From positions 1-50,707 of the forward strand of contig CANJSF010000024.1 in assembly GCA_947476925.1 (NCBI GenBank): a stretch of DNA of 50,707 bases. Reading direction: 5' to 3'. Origin of the DNA: Rhodospirillaceae bacterium. GTDB lineage: Bacteria > Pseudomonadota > Alphaproteobacteria > Rhodospirillales > Rhodospirillaceae. The notes beneath the pieces are model-generated. The model was not told the origin of the DNA and searched no databases. It saw only the letters and a program-made list of their open reading frames with translations. Numbering within the stretch: position 1 is the stretch's first letter; each line of letters opens with the position of its first letter. Both the position numbers and the translations under genes were made by a program. Positions 43,072 through 50,707 of the stretch are shown piece after piece.

Positions 43072-46053
43072 ATGGCTGATCAGACTGAAAACCGTGGCCA
43101 TGCGGCCGATGCCGCAGGCACACCGAAAATCTCTTTAAAGTCGAGCTCCGCCGCGCGGATTAAGAAACCGCCGTTCGGGCAAGTTGCGCCGACATGGCCG
43201 CAAACCCGTTCCGATATTGGCGCCGATGTCGCTGAGATGATCTCGCCGCAGGCCGACGCCACAGCGGTTTCGCAAGTTCCAACATTTTCCTGGCGCGATT
43301 CGCACCCGTTCATCGTTGCGGGCGTCACGATCTCGGCAATTTGGCTTTTGGTTTTTGCCGGCTACATCACTTTCACGATTAGCTGGCGTGAATTGTTTAT
43401 GCTTCTGCCCGACCAGTTCGGCGGCTTTATTGGCATACTGACAATGCCGCTGGCATTCTTGTGGTTGCTGATCGCCTATCTCGATCGCGGTCGCCAGCTG
43501 GCCCGAGAGGGCGAAGCATTGCGTTTGCACTTGGCGCAACTGACCTTCCCTTCCGACCATGCGGCCTCACGTGTCGCTGAGATCACCGAATCGTTGAAGG
43601 CTCAGGCACAAGCGCTGACAGACGCCAGTGATCATGCGGCGCGTCAGATATTGAAGCTTCAGTCTGGCTTTGTGCGCGATACAGAAAAGCTCGCTACCTC
43701 AACCGGTATTCTGGAAGCTGGCGTGGCAAGCGCGGCGCAGGCTGTCGCCGACCAGGTCGATAAACTTAAAGTCATGATCGACACGTCATCGGACGTGAAT
43801 TTGAAAATTGAAGACGCGCTGCGTCGTCAGCAAGAGTTTGTGCGCACCTCAAGCTCTAAAACGTTGGCTGATGTCAATGCCATGGGCCAATCGCTACTGA
43901 CCCACGTGAACAACCTCAGTGCCTCGACCGAGCGCGCACGTGGCATGAGTGCGGCGATTGCTCAGCAGATGACCGATCAGGAAAAGGCACTGGCCAAAGC
44001 CGGTGACACCGCCAAGTCGTACGCCGAGGATATGTCACAGGCCGTTGCGGCCAACGCGGAACGGGTCGAGGACGCTGCGCGTAAAGCTGCTGCCACCGTG
44101 GCAGACATCTCTGATTCGTTGGTCGGCAAAGCGACAACGCTAGAAACGCTTTTCGACAAGCAGAAGAACGAATTGGCGGCCGCCGGTACGCGCATTGAAG
44201 ACCAGTCCACCAAGGTCAATACGCGGTTAGGTCAGCAAACATCTGCGCTCGACCAAGTCATGGAGCGCGTGCTGAGCCGCGTGAAGATTGTCGAGGAAGC
44301 TTTGGCTATTCAGTCCAAGGAGCTGAATGCGGCTTCTGATGGCGCGGTGAATAAATTGCGCGTGGTTGAGGCGATGCTGAAGAAGCAGGCCGATGGCGTC
44401 AGTGAAGCTGCCAGCCGCGTGGAAAATCGATTGGCCGCGTCGGGCGATGAGTTTGCATTGCGATCAAAAGTGGTCACCGAGAAGTTTGATCGCGCGACGG
44501 CAGATCTGGAAAAAGCCACCAATGTTGCTATTGGCCGTGCCGATGCCATGGGCCAGGCGTCTGATAACGTGATCCAAAAAATCGACACTGTCGGCGCGCG
44601 CGTGCGCGAGCACGCCGAGCAATTGGCGAACTCCGCCCAGCGCGCCGCGGCGCAGGCTGACAATATTCGTGATTCGTTGCGCCGCCAGAACGACGAGTTG
44701 GAAAGCGCGGCCAACACGCTCACAACGCACGTCAAGCTGAGTGAAACGGCACTGTCACAACAGGCCCGGCAGATGAGTTCGACATCCGATCAAGTTTTGG
44801 CGCACGTGCGGTCTATGTCCGACATTCTCAGCCAAAACTCCTCCGAGTTGATGCAGCTGTCGGCGCGGGTAACCAAGGAATTGGAATCAATCCGCGAGTC
44901 GCTGGAAGTCACCTCGTCGCGCGTGACCGATACGGTTTCTCATGCGGTTGCCAAAACCAAAGACATGAGCCGCGAGATTGGCGGCGAAGTATCAGCACTC
45001 TCCACCGTCGCCCAAGCGGTCACCAAAGACATGCAAGGCGTGCTCGATACGTTAGATGAATCAAAAGATTCGATGCGTGGTGCATCAGATGCCGCCGCCC
45101 AGAAGGTCAAGGAAGCGTCTGAAGCCTTCCTCATGCAGGTAGCTTCGATTGACAAAGCCGCCGCCCATGCCACCGAAACAATGGCGTTGGTCGGCGATGG
45201 CTTGCGTCAACGCTCCGATGGTTTGGCAACGGCTACCGATGACGCGCAAGTGCGCCTCAATGGTTTCCGTGATTCACTGCAGAAACTGATGCTTGATTTC
45301 GAAGACTCGACTAATCGTGGCGCAGCGCAGGTCAGTGTGGCCTCCGATAAGATGCGCCAGTCCTTGGGCGAGTTCGGCGATACCTCGGAGAAAATCAACT
45401 CAGGTGTTCGTGGAAGCGGCGAGGCATTCCGTCTCCAACTGCAAAACTTGGGCAAGTCAGCCGATGAGGCTGTGGCCCGCGTTGAAGTGGTGCTGAAAAC
45501 GTTGCGTAAACACGCGGAAAGTTTGGTGGAAGCTTCGAATGGCATCACCGAGCAAACCGGCAAAGCGGGGCATATGTTTGCCCGCCAGGTCGATGAGCTG
45601 CTGACCACATCGCAAAAAGCCGTTGAAACGGCCAAGCAACTTGATGATGCGGCCGACAAAGCCAACACGCAGAAATTCCTGGAAAATACCGGCTATGTGA
45701 TCGAGCAACTGCATTCTTTGGCGGTTGATATCGCGCGCATCTTCCAGCCCTCGGTCGAAGAAGAGTTGTGGAAGCGTTATCACAAAGGTGATCAAGGCGT
45801 GTTCTTGCGTCACATCACTAAGACGCTCAGCCGTCAGAAGTTCGAAGCCATCCAGAAGAAGTATCAAACCGACGAGAAGTTCCGCGCGTACATGATCAAA
45901 TACTTGCGCGAGTACTCGGCGCTGATCAAACACGCCCGCGCCACCGACCGAGCCGAGGTGTTAACCACAACATTCTCAACGTCGGACATGGGCAAGCTGT
46001 ACATGATTTTGTCGAAGTCGATGGAAACGGCCTCAATCGATCAGACAAGTTAA
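43072..46053 (+). CDS. Large coiled-coil inner-membrane protein
   Basis: This 993-residue protein begins at ATG 43072. Two membrane spans (about 95-120 and 130-155: FIVAGVTISAIWLLVFAGYI and GFIGILTMPLAFLWLLIAYL) are followed by roughly 700 residues of Ala/Asp/Ser/Lys-rich amphipathic helix with a repeated pattern like apolipoprotein or methyl-accepting coiled coils. The last 120 residues are a separate conserved helical unit (YQTDEKFRAYMIKYLREYSA, then STSDMGKLYMILSKSME). Such proteins may organise the envelope or cell poles in alphaproteobacteria; that is inference. A terminator follows. Confidence 0.75.
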   Translation: MADQTENRGHAADAAGTPKISLKSSSAARIKKPPFGQVAPTWPQTRSDIGADVAEMISPQADATAVSQVPTFSWRDSHPFIVAGVTISAIWLLVFAGYITFTISWRELFMLLPDQFGGFIGILTMPLAFLWLLIAYLDRGRQLAREGEALRLHLAQLTFPSDHAASRVAEITESLKAQAQALTDASDHAARQILKLQSGFVRDTEKLATSTGILEAGVASAAQAVADQVDKLKVMIDTSSDVNLKIEDALRRQQEFVRTSSSKTLADVNAMGQSLLTHVNNLSASTERARGMSAAIAQQMTDQEKALAKAGDTAKSYAEDMSQAVAANAERVEDAARKAAATVADISDSLVGKATTLETLFDKQKNELAAAGTRIEDQSTKVNTRLGQQTSALDQVMERVLSRVKIVEEALAIQSKELNAASDGAVNKLRVVEAMLKKQADGVSEAASRVENRLAASGDEFALRSKVVTEKFDRATADLEKATNVAIGRADAMGQASDNVIQKIDTVGARVREHAEQLANSAQRAAAQADNIRDSLRRQNDELESAANTLTTHVKLSETALSQQARQMSSTSDQVLAHVRSMSDILSQNSSELMQLSARVTKELESIRESLEVTSSRVTDTVSHAVAKTKDMSREIGGEVSALSTVAQAVTKDMQGVLDTLDESKDSMRGASDAAAQKVKEASEAFLMQVASIDKAAAHATETMALVGDGLRQRSDGLATATDDAQVRLNGFRDSLQKLMLDFEDSTNRGAAQVSVASDKMRQSLGEFGDTSEKINSGVRGSGEAFRLQLQNLGKSADEAVARVEVVLKTLRKHAESLVEASNGITEQTGKAGHMFARQVDELLTTSQKAVETAKQLDDAADKANTQKFLENTGYVIEQLHSLAVDIARIFQPSVEEELWKRYHKGDQGVFLRHITKTLSRQKFEAIQKKYQTDEKFRAYMIKYLREYSALIKHARATDRAEVLTTTFSTSDMGKLYMILSKSMETASIDQTS

Positions 46054-46154
46054 TAGGAGCGTTTTCCCGAGAAGTGGCCTTCCGTTTCGGGTGGAAAGTG
46101 CGACCAAGTTAAAGTGCCCCGGAGGCTTCTGGCTTCCACGAAGACGGGCAAAGA

Positions 46155-46191
46155 AAGAGCGCGGCATTCTGTGTCGCGTTCTTTTCTTTTT
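46155..46191 (+). terminator. Intrinsic terminator between convergent genes
   Basis: AAGAGCGCGGCA (46155-46166) pairs with 46172-46183 (12 bp, two G-T) around a five-base loop, followed by TTCTTTTT. It ends the coiled-coil gene; its T-run touches the photolyase stop. Confidence 0.85.
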
Positions 46192-47620
46192 ATGGCGCTC
46201 TGATCGTTTTCAGTGCTGCCAGCGCGCGGTCGCGGCCTGCCATGAGCCCGATCACTGGTAAAGGATATGTGGTGCCCAAACTGACTTGAGCGGTGGCCAA
46301 CACGTCCATGGGCGCATCCCAAGGCTTGTGAATCCATTCATTGGGTAGCGTGGCGATCTCAGGCACCCAGCGGCGCACGTATTCGCCAGTGGCATCAAAT
46401 TTTTGGCCCTGGAGCACCGGGTTGAAGACACGGAAGTAAGGCGCGGCATCGGTGCCACAGCCCGCCACCCACTGCCAGCTGGCCGAATTGTTGGCCAGGT
46501 CCGCGTCCAGCAGCGTGTCCCAGAACCAAACCGCGCCAGCTTGCCAGGGCTGCAGAAGGTGCTTGACCAAAAACGATGCGGCAATCATGCGCACACGGTT
46601 GTGCATCCAGCCGGTGGTCCATAGTTCGCGCATGCCAGCATCGACAATGGGATAGCCGGTTTGTCCGCGCTGCCAAGCCTGCAGCGCTTTTGTATCAGCC
46701 TGCCAGGGGAAGTTACGGAAGTCGGCGCGCAATGGCTCGTCGGTGATCGTGGGAAAGTGGTAAAGCAAGTGAAACGCAAACTCTCGCCACACCAGTTCGC
46801 GCAAAAAACTAGCCGAGCCGTTACTGGGTTCACGCGCCAGTGCGGCATGCCAAATCTGGTGCGGGCTGATCTCGCCAAAATGCAAATGCGGCGATTGCCG
46901 CGAGGTCAGCTCATGGCCCGGTATGTCTCGGCCCTTGGCGTAGCCGTTGACAGCATTATCAAGAAAACGTTTGAGTTTTGCCCGTGATGTGATCTCGCCG
47001 GGTGTCCAGATGTCGCCAAAACCACACGCCCAATCGGGCTTGGTTGGCAGCAAGGCCCACGACGCTAAATCATCGCTCCTGATCTGGCCGACAAACTCTC
47101 GCAGACTTCTCGGCGCGGGAAGGGGTTGTCGTGGCGGCGGTGCCCTCAATGCAGCTTTGTGGAACGGCGTAAAAACCTTGAACGGCGTATCGCTTTGCGT
47201 CCTGAGCTCCCAAGGCTCGAATAAAAGCGAAGCATTAAAGCTCTCAACCGCAATACTTTTTGCTTTCAGCTTCGTCTTAATCGCTTTGTCGCGTGAAATA
47301 GCAAAGGGCTCGTAACAGCGGTTCCAATACACCCCGCCTGCGCCTGTTTCGGCGACGACGGCATTCATAACATCTGCGCTGTTTCCACGCCGCAACACTA
47401 GGCCTATGCCTAGCTTTGCAAGGCGAGCATTCAATGCCGCAAGCGATCCGTGTAGCCACCAGCGCGCGGCACCACCCATGCGCCAGGCACTTGGGCTCTC
47501 GTCGTCAAGGATGTAAAGCGCAATGGTGGGTCGACCCGTCTGGGCTGCTGCCGCGAGCGCGGGGTTATCGGCCACACGCAAATCCTGGCGAAACCAAACA
47601 ATGATGGGCGATGTGGTCAT
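46190..47620 (-). CDS. phrB: Deoxyribodipyrimidine photolyase
   Basis: This 476-residue enzyme has the N-terminal antenna-binding Rossmann domain (IIVWFRQDLRVADNPALAAA) and the C-terminal FAD domain with GYPIVDAGMRELWTTGWMHN and WQWVAGCGTDAAPYFRVFNP. It uses blue light to split UV-made cyclobutane pyrimidine dimers. Trp residues of the electron-transfer chain lie in those segments. The length is normal for class I CPD photolyases. The gene stands alone. Confidence 0.94.
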   Translation of the reverse strand: MTTSPIIVWFRQDLRVADNPALAAAAQTGRPTIALYILDDESPSAWRMGGAARWWLHGSLAALNARLAKLGIGLVLRRGNSADVMNAVVAETGAGGVYWNRCYEPFAISRDKAIKTKLKAKSIAVESFNASLLFEPWELRTQSDTPFKVFTPFHKAALRAPPPRQPLPAPRSLREFVGQIRSDDLASWALLPTKPDWACGFGDIWTPGEITSRAKLKRFLDNAVNGYAKGRDIPGHELTSRQSPHLHFGEISPHQIWHAALAREPSNGSASFLRELVWREFAFHLLYHFPTITDEPLRADFRNFPWQADTKALQAWQRGQTGYPIVDAGMRELWTTGWMHNRVRMIAASFLVKHLLQPWQAGAVWFWDTLLDADLANNSASWQWVAGCGTDAAPYFRVFNPVLQGQKFDATGEYVRRWVPEIATLPNEWIHKPWDAPMDVLATAQVSLGTTYPLPVIGLMAGRDRALAALKTIRAP

Positions 47621-47676
47621 AACGAGTTGATACGCTTGCCGCCCGCTTGCAGATTTCTGCGCAATTGCACAAAAGA

Positions 47677-47708
47677 AAAAGCCCCGCTGGTGTCCCAGCA
47701 GGGCTTTT
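47677..47708 (-). terminator. Bidirectional-looking intrinsic terminator
   Basis: AAAAGCCCCGCTGG (47677-47690) pairs with 47695-47708 with one mismatch around a TGTC loop. The minus-strand side ends in a U-rich run, so it terminates the methyltransferase gene before phrB. Confidence 0.85.
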
Positions 47709-47730
47709 GGATCAGCACAATAACGTTGAT

Positions 47731-48924
47731 TTAGGTTTTGACGAAGTGGCGGGCACCAAACCCCGGCAATGCTGCCGGTGTCTTGGCATTGAGCGTAAAG
47801 CCGGCCTTGGCGATCTCGTCGCTGAAATTCAAAGTATGGAATTCACGGCTCCACACTTCGTTGTTCCAACGATGATCCCACCAACGGCGGAACATGCCAT
47901 ACGCTGGGCCCGTCGAGCCTCCAGTGTTGAAGTCGACCGGGTAATACACGCCGCCTGTGCGCGTCACGCGGTTAGCTTCAGCGATCACAGCGCGTGTGGC
48001 CGTTTGCGGCAATTCGTGGTGCATGATGTAGCTGACGGTTATGTCGAAATGGCCGTCGGGGAAACCGGTTTTTTCGGCTAATCCCTGGCCATAATTGACA
48101 GCGATCCCTAAGTCGCGGGCACGCATATGGCCGTAACGCACCATCGGTGCGCCGACATCGGTGGCCCAAACTTCGGCGTCTGGGAAGCGTTCTTTCAGTG
48201 CACAAGACATTTGGCCCAGACCGCAGCCCACTTCCAGAATGCGCTTCACTTTGCCATCGGCGGGCATCGGGATGTTGTTGGCCGTGCCCTTGTGGATTTG
48301 GTCTTGCTCATTGTGGCCAATGGCACCGATGTAGAAGCTGTTGGTGCCGTAGTGGTACATGTGGCCCGCGAATGGGTCGCCCACGTAGCCGCCGGGCTGA
48401 ATGTGGATTTCGTGCTTTGTGTAATCGGGTATTTCCAGGTTGGCATCCAGCGTCAGCGATCCGGGGCCGTCTTTATCGGCGGCTTCCATTTCGGCCAAAT
48501 ACATATCGGCATTCGCATGGAAGTAGTCCTGTAATGACTTCCAAGTCACTTGCTGGTTTGCTAGCCAGGTCTTAGCGCTCATACCGATGATCGGGTCGCT
48601 GCCAGCAATGGCGTGCATCTCGTCGAAGCTGACGATGGCTTTGGGATCCATGCCCTTTTCTTTCATCAATTGCTGAAAGCGCATAGCGGCGGTCCGGCTG
48701 ATACCTTTATTGTTAAACTCGCGAAAGCCAGCCGTGAAATCCATTTGGCTTTCCAGGTCGAGCGAGCCAAGCCGTTCCATACGGCCATCTGCACCGCGCA
48801 ACTCCACATCGCCTGCGACTTTTTTAACAATGCTTTTTGCTTCTGCGGCGCGACCAGCAAAAAAACTGCTCAACGCAGTTGCGGCTGCACCAGTTGCGGT
48901 AAACAAACTACGACGTCCAATCAT
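47731..48924 (-). CDS. Class I SAM methyltransferase with a Tat signal peptide
   Basis: This 397-residue protein starts MIGRRSLFTATGAAATALSS, a twin-arginine signal ending near GRAAEA. The methyltransferase core has motif I ILEVGCGLGQMSCALK, VWATDVGAPMV, FPDGHFDITVSYIMHH and VTRTGGVYYPVDF. The substrate is unknown. An exported SAM-dependent enzyme is unusual because SAM is cytoplasmic; either the signal is retained as an anchor or the enzyme binds SAM before folded export. It is preceded 30 bases upstream by a small conserved partner on the same strand and followed by a terminator. Confidence 0.8.
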   Translation of the reverse strand: MIGRRSLFTATGAAATALSSFFAGRAAEAKSIVKKVAGDVELRGADGRMERLGSLDLESQMDFTAGFREFNNKGISRTAAMRFQQLMKEKGMDPKAIVSFDEMHAIAGSDPIIGMSAKTWLANQQVTWKSLQDYFHANADMYLAEMEAADKDGPGSLTLDANLEIPDYTKHEIHIQPGGYVGDPFAGHMYHYGTNSFYIGAIGHNEQDQIHKGTANNIPMPADGKVKRILEVGCGLGQMSCALKERFPDAEVWATDVGAPMVRYGHMRARDLGIAVNYGQGLAEKTGFPDGHFDITVSYIMHHELPQTATRAVIAEANRVTRTGGVYYPVDFNTGGSTGPAYGMFRRWWDHRWNNEVWSREFHTLNFSDEIAKAGFTLNAKTPAALPGFGARHFVKT

Positions 48925-48954
48925 GTGATTCTCCTGCGAATGTCTGGCGCTGGC

Positions 48955-49296
48955 TTAGCCGCGCTTGGGGAAGGGGGCTGAGGCGGTCAAATCACCGACG
49001 TTGCCCAAGGCGCTGAATGTCATTTCAATGAACCGGTCGCGGTCTTTTTCCCACGCTGCGGCTTCTTCGGCGGTCGGTACATATTTCTCAAGCATCTCGC
49101 TCGTAACGCCCTTTTTGGCCAAGACTGACTCCATGACCTTCATGCGGCGCTTGGTTGCCCAAACTTCTGTGCCCATGGCGATGACGACGCTGACAAGATT
49201 GTCGAGCACGGGGTTACCAAAGAAGGTGACATTGTTAACGTCCGACGGGATGGCTTTGACGGCAAAGGTCGGGCGGGTAAATTTAGTTTCGGCCAT
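48955..49296 (-). CDS. Small unknown protein upstream of the exported methyltransferase
   Basis: This 113-residue protein starts at ATG 49296 behind GGAAAGGA. It contains VTFFGNPVLDNLVSVVIAMG, then EVWATKRRMKVMESVLAKKG, then VPTAEEAAAWEKDRDRFIEM. It is helical, has no signal, and no named family is recognised. The 30-base gap to the methyltransferase implies one operon and a shared task. Confidence 0.65.
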   Translation of the reverse strand: MAETKFTRPTFAVKAIPSDVNNVTFFGNPVLDNLVSVVIAMGTEVWATKRRMKVMESVLAKKGVTSEMLEKYVPTAEEAAAWEKDRDRFIEMTFSALGNVGDLTASAPFPKRG

Positions 49297-49562
49297 AGCG
49301 GTTCCTTTCCAGAGTCTCATCGAGAAAAAGGCGGCAAGGCCGACGGAGGCCTATAAATCCGGCTTGTAAAATGACTATGCCGCCTGGTTTCATGCTTGAA
49401 CAGTAAGATTGAGTAACAGCGTGCAACAGTTGGATAGAACCAACCCTCGCTGCTGCTTACCCATGCCAAGCCTTGGGGCTTAATTTGGCGCAATGCCAGG
49501 GAAAGCGCCGCAGTCACGCCGGATTGCGTACCAAGTGCCACTGCGGCCGAAAGCAAAAAAAA

Positions 49563-49637
49563 TGGTGGGCGGTGCAGGGATTGAACCTGCGACCCCACGC
49601 GTGTGAAGCGTGTGCTCTACCGCTGAGCTAACCGCTT
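49563..49637 (-). tRNA. tRNA-Val(CAC) displaced copy lacking the first two bases; attachment site
   Basis: Anticodon loop TTCACAC gives CAC (Val), the T-loop is TTCAATC, and the 3' end ACCGCCC-A-CCA is complete. The 5' end reads AAGCGGT where GGGCGGT is needed, so positions 1-2 oppose C71-C72 unpaired. The neighbouring tRNA-Asp copy has exactly the same two-base loss. It therefore looks like the displaced 3' copy left when an element entered tRNA-Val; the intact gene would lie beyond the right edge. A tRNA finder may call it functional. Confidence 0.75.
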
Positions 49638-50066
49638 CACATGACCTAAATTCATGTCACGCCTCACTTTTCTGCGATGCCCTTGGCGCAAGGTCAAGGC
49701 CGAATTCATGCAAAAAGTGTGATCACTGTGAACAGAGTGTGATCAGAAGGGCGGCGCAGAACTAGAGGCTGTCATGGTTCACCCAGCTGACATGACGAAT
49801 CCGGTTGGCGTCGCCGCCACTGAATTTACGGATGGAAGCCGCCACTTCCCGACCCCCCATCCCCCCGAAACCGGCAGGGGGGGGTATGCTCAATCCGGGG
49901 TCCCCAGCCATGCATGCCGCGTCGGGTTTTTTAATTACGCTCAACGGTGGGTAGTCTCGGGCAGGCTGGTAGCCGTGATGGCTGATTGCGATCATCAGCT
50001 TGGCTAACGGAAGGGAGGTAAGCCCTTTTTCTGCCTTGCGATCAGGAAATCCACAAGATCGGCGGT
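49638..50066. other. Non-coding left end of a third integrative element
   Basis: No gene is supported. The arm-site-like motif (49719-49743) lies here, and there are runs of C and G around 49850-49880 that could pair. The 121-codon minus frame at 49762-50127 overlaps these runs and lacks family resemblance. Layout from the tRNA copy onward parallels 664-1027. Confidence 0.55.
49719..49743 (+). repeat. Arm-site-like motif of the tRNA-Val element
   Basis: GTGATCACTGTGA followed by ACAGAGTGTGAT agrees at 20 of 25 positions with 745-769 and begins 82 bases from tRNA nucleotide 1, the same distance as there. Confidence 0.55.
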
Positions 50067-50558
50067 CTATAATTTTTTTTCTGCAATCGACCTGGGCTGT
50101 TTGGTTCCCATCACATCCCGTTTCCAAAATTCGGTGCGTACTTTTTCTAAAAGCAATTTCGCTAACTCGAGATCATGAGTTTTACAAGACTGGCGGTGTC
50201 TTTGCCCGCTGACCGATGTGATGTCAATGTACAACGTTTTGCCACGAAGTTCGAGGCCACGCGGGACGGCTCTGGTTTGGTGCAGTGATGTTGATGTGCC
50301 ACGTTTATCCCCTAAGTTCGATGCCACGAGGGACTGCCGCTGCTTTGCGATTAGTAGTTTCAGCAGACTGTCTGATCCGGGTGCCGTCCGGGCGTCTGAT
50401 ATCGATGAAGTGCGTCTTACCTCTTTTTCGTAATGGGATGGGTTTGACTCCAGTTTGAGAGATTGAAGAACCTCCTCCACATTTAAACGCCAGGCCCGAC
50501 CTATTCTGTAGGAAGGGATCTTCTTGCGCTCAATCAAGCGGCGAAGGGTAGCTGCATG
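50067..50558 (-). pseudogene. Degenerate HTH / arm-binding protein, interrupted by an IS
   Basis: The fragment begins inside a helix-turn-helix of excisionase type (HAATLRRLIERKKIPSYRIG, then RAWRLNVEEVLQSL). A one-base shift near 50430 then puts RGKTHFIDIRRPDGTRIRQS out of frame with it; this resembles the in-frame RGKTLYIDIT, GQRHRQS and KLLLEKVRTEFW farther on, an AP2/arm-type DNA-binding pattern. A tandem 50-base duplication (50218-50267 and 50285-50334, 40 of 50 identical) separates the two. The front is removed by the IS at 50559. It was probably a recombination directionality or integrase-like factor; it is now broken. Confidence 0.6.
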
Positions 50559-50707
50559 GGTAATCCTCCCCTGGACTAGCGGTATTTGAAGGTAGAATTT
50601 TCTCGGCAACAGCATCGAGGAGATTCTGATGAGGAAGAGCAGATTTACGGATTCACAGATTTTGGTTGTTCTGCGTCAAGTTGAAGGCGGCTTGGCAGTG
50701 GCGGATG
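50559..50707 (+). mobile_element. End of an IS3-family insertion sequence (right-edge copy)
   Basis: The first 148 bases are a perfect inverted match to 1-148; the element continues past the window. The host sequence on the left changes from that at 149, which defines the terminus. It cuts the HTH gene at 50558. Confidence 0.75.
50629..50707 (+). CDS. IS3-family transposase OrfA, partial
   Basis: The ATG at 50629 lies six bases after GAGGAG. The visible 26 codons are identical to those of the left-edge copy (MRKSRFTDSQILVVLRQVEG and on) and run off the right edge. Confidence 0.75.
   Translation, partial: MRKSRFTDSQILVVLRQVEGGLAVAD

Noticed and set aside
1-50707. CRISPR arrays, rRNA genes and conjugation genes
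   Set aside because: No regularly spaced repeats, no rRNA-like sequence, and no relaxase, VirB/VirD4-like or phage structural proteins were seen.

Overview
The window looks like a piece of an alphaproteobacterial chromosome. Supporting features are a methionine synthase split into two polypeptides, an Lrp/AsnC regulator, a DUF6356-like protein, a PAS histidine kinase, an Atm1-type ABC exporter, a Tat-exported methyltransferase and alphaproteobacterial-looking tRNAs. Genus cannot be given from the sequence alone.

Region 1 (1-586) is the end of one integrative element. Its tyrosine integrase gene is cut after codon 113 by an IS3-family insertion sequence that runs off the left edge. Region 2 (587-27266) is a complete integrative element of about 26.7 kb. 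A 75-bp direct repeat of tRNA-Asp bounds it: the intact tRNA is at 27267-27343 and a displaced copy missing only nucleotides 1-2 is at 587-663. It carries its own tyrosine integrase (26181-27164), a P4-type primase-helicase (1028-3160) and homologous subterminal inverted repeats near both ends. Because the integrase fragment in region 1 sits beside the displaced tRNA copy exactly as the full integrase sits beside the intact tRNA, two related elements appear to be stacked in tandem at one tRNA gene.

The cargo of region 2 is a defence island. It holds a two-gene reverse transcriptase system that I identify as DRT type 3 (9773-13181). Just downstream is a likely non-coding RNA with an ACACAC tract held in a structured loop, and directly upstream is a PolB-like 3'-5' exonuclease. 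There is also a type III-like restriction-modification operon (Res, Mod, and a UvrD-like helicase with a RelE-like N-terminus, plus a broken fourth gene), two PD-(D/E)XK nucleases side by side, a serine recombinase, a DUF3768 protein, a C39-peptidase-like protein, a MraZ/AbrB-like protein and several unknown genes. A remnant of an EEP-family nuclease lies between them.

Region 3 (27344-49562) is ordinary chromosome: histidine kinase, FAD oxidoreductase, the two MetH polypeptides, a cNMP-binding protein split by a stop codon, an AhpD-like protein followed by a succinate-semialdehyde dehydrogenase, an ABC exporter, an Lrp regulator, a large coiled-coil membrane protein, photolyase and the exported methyltransferase. 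Region 4 (49563-50707) is the left end of a third element of the same type. A displaced tRNA-Val copy lacking only its first two bases is followed, at exactly the same distance as in region 2, by the same arm-site-like motif. A degenerate HTH gene there is interrupted by another copy of the IS, inverted relative to the copy at the left edge.
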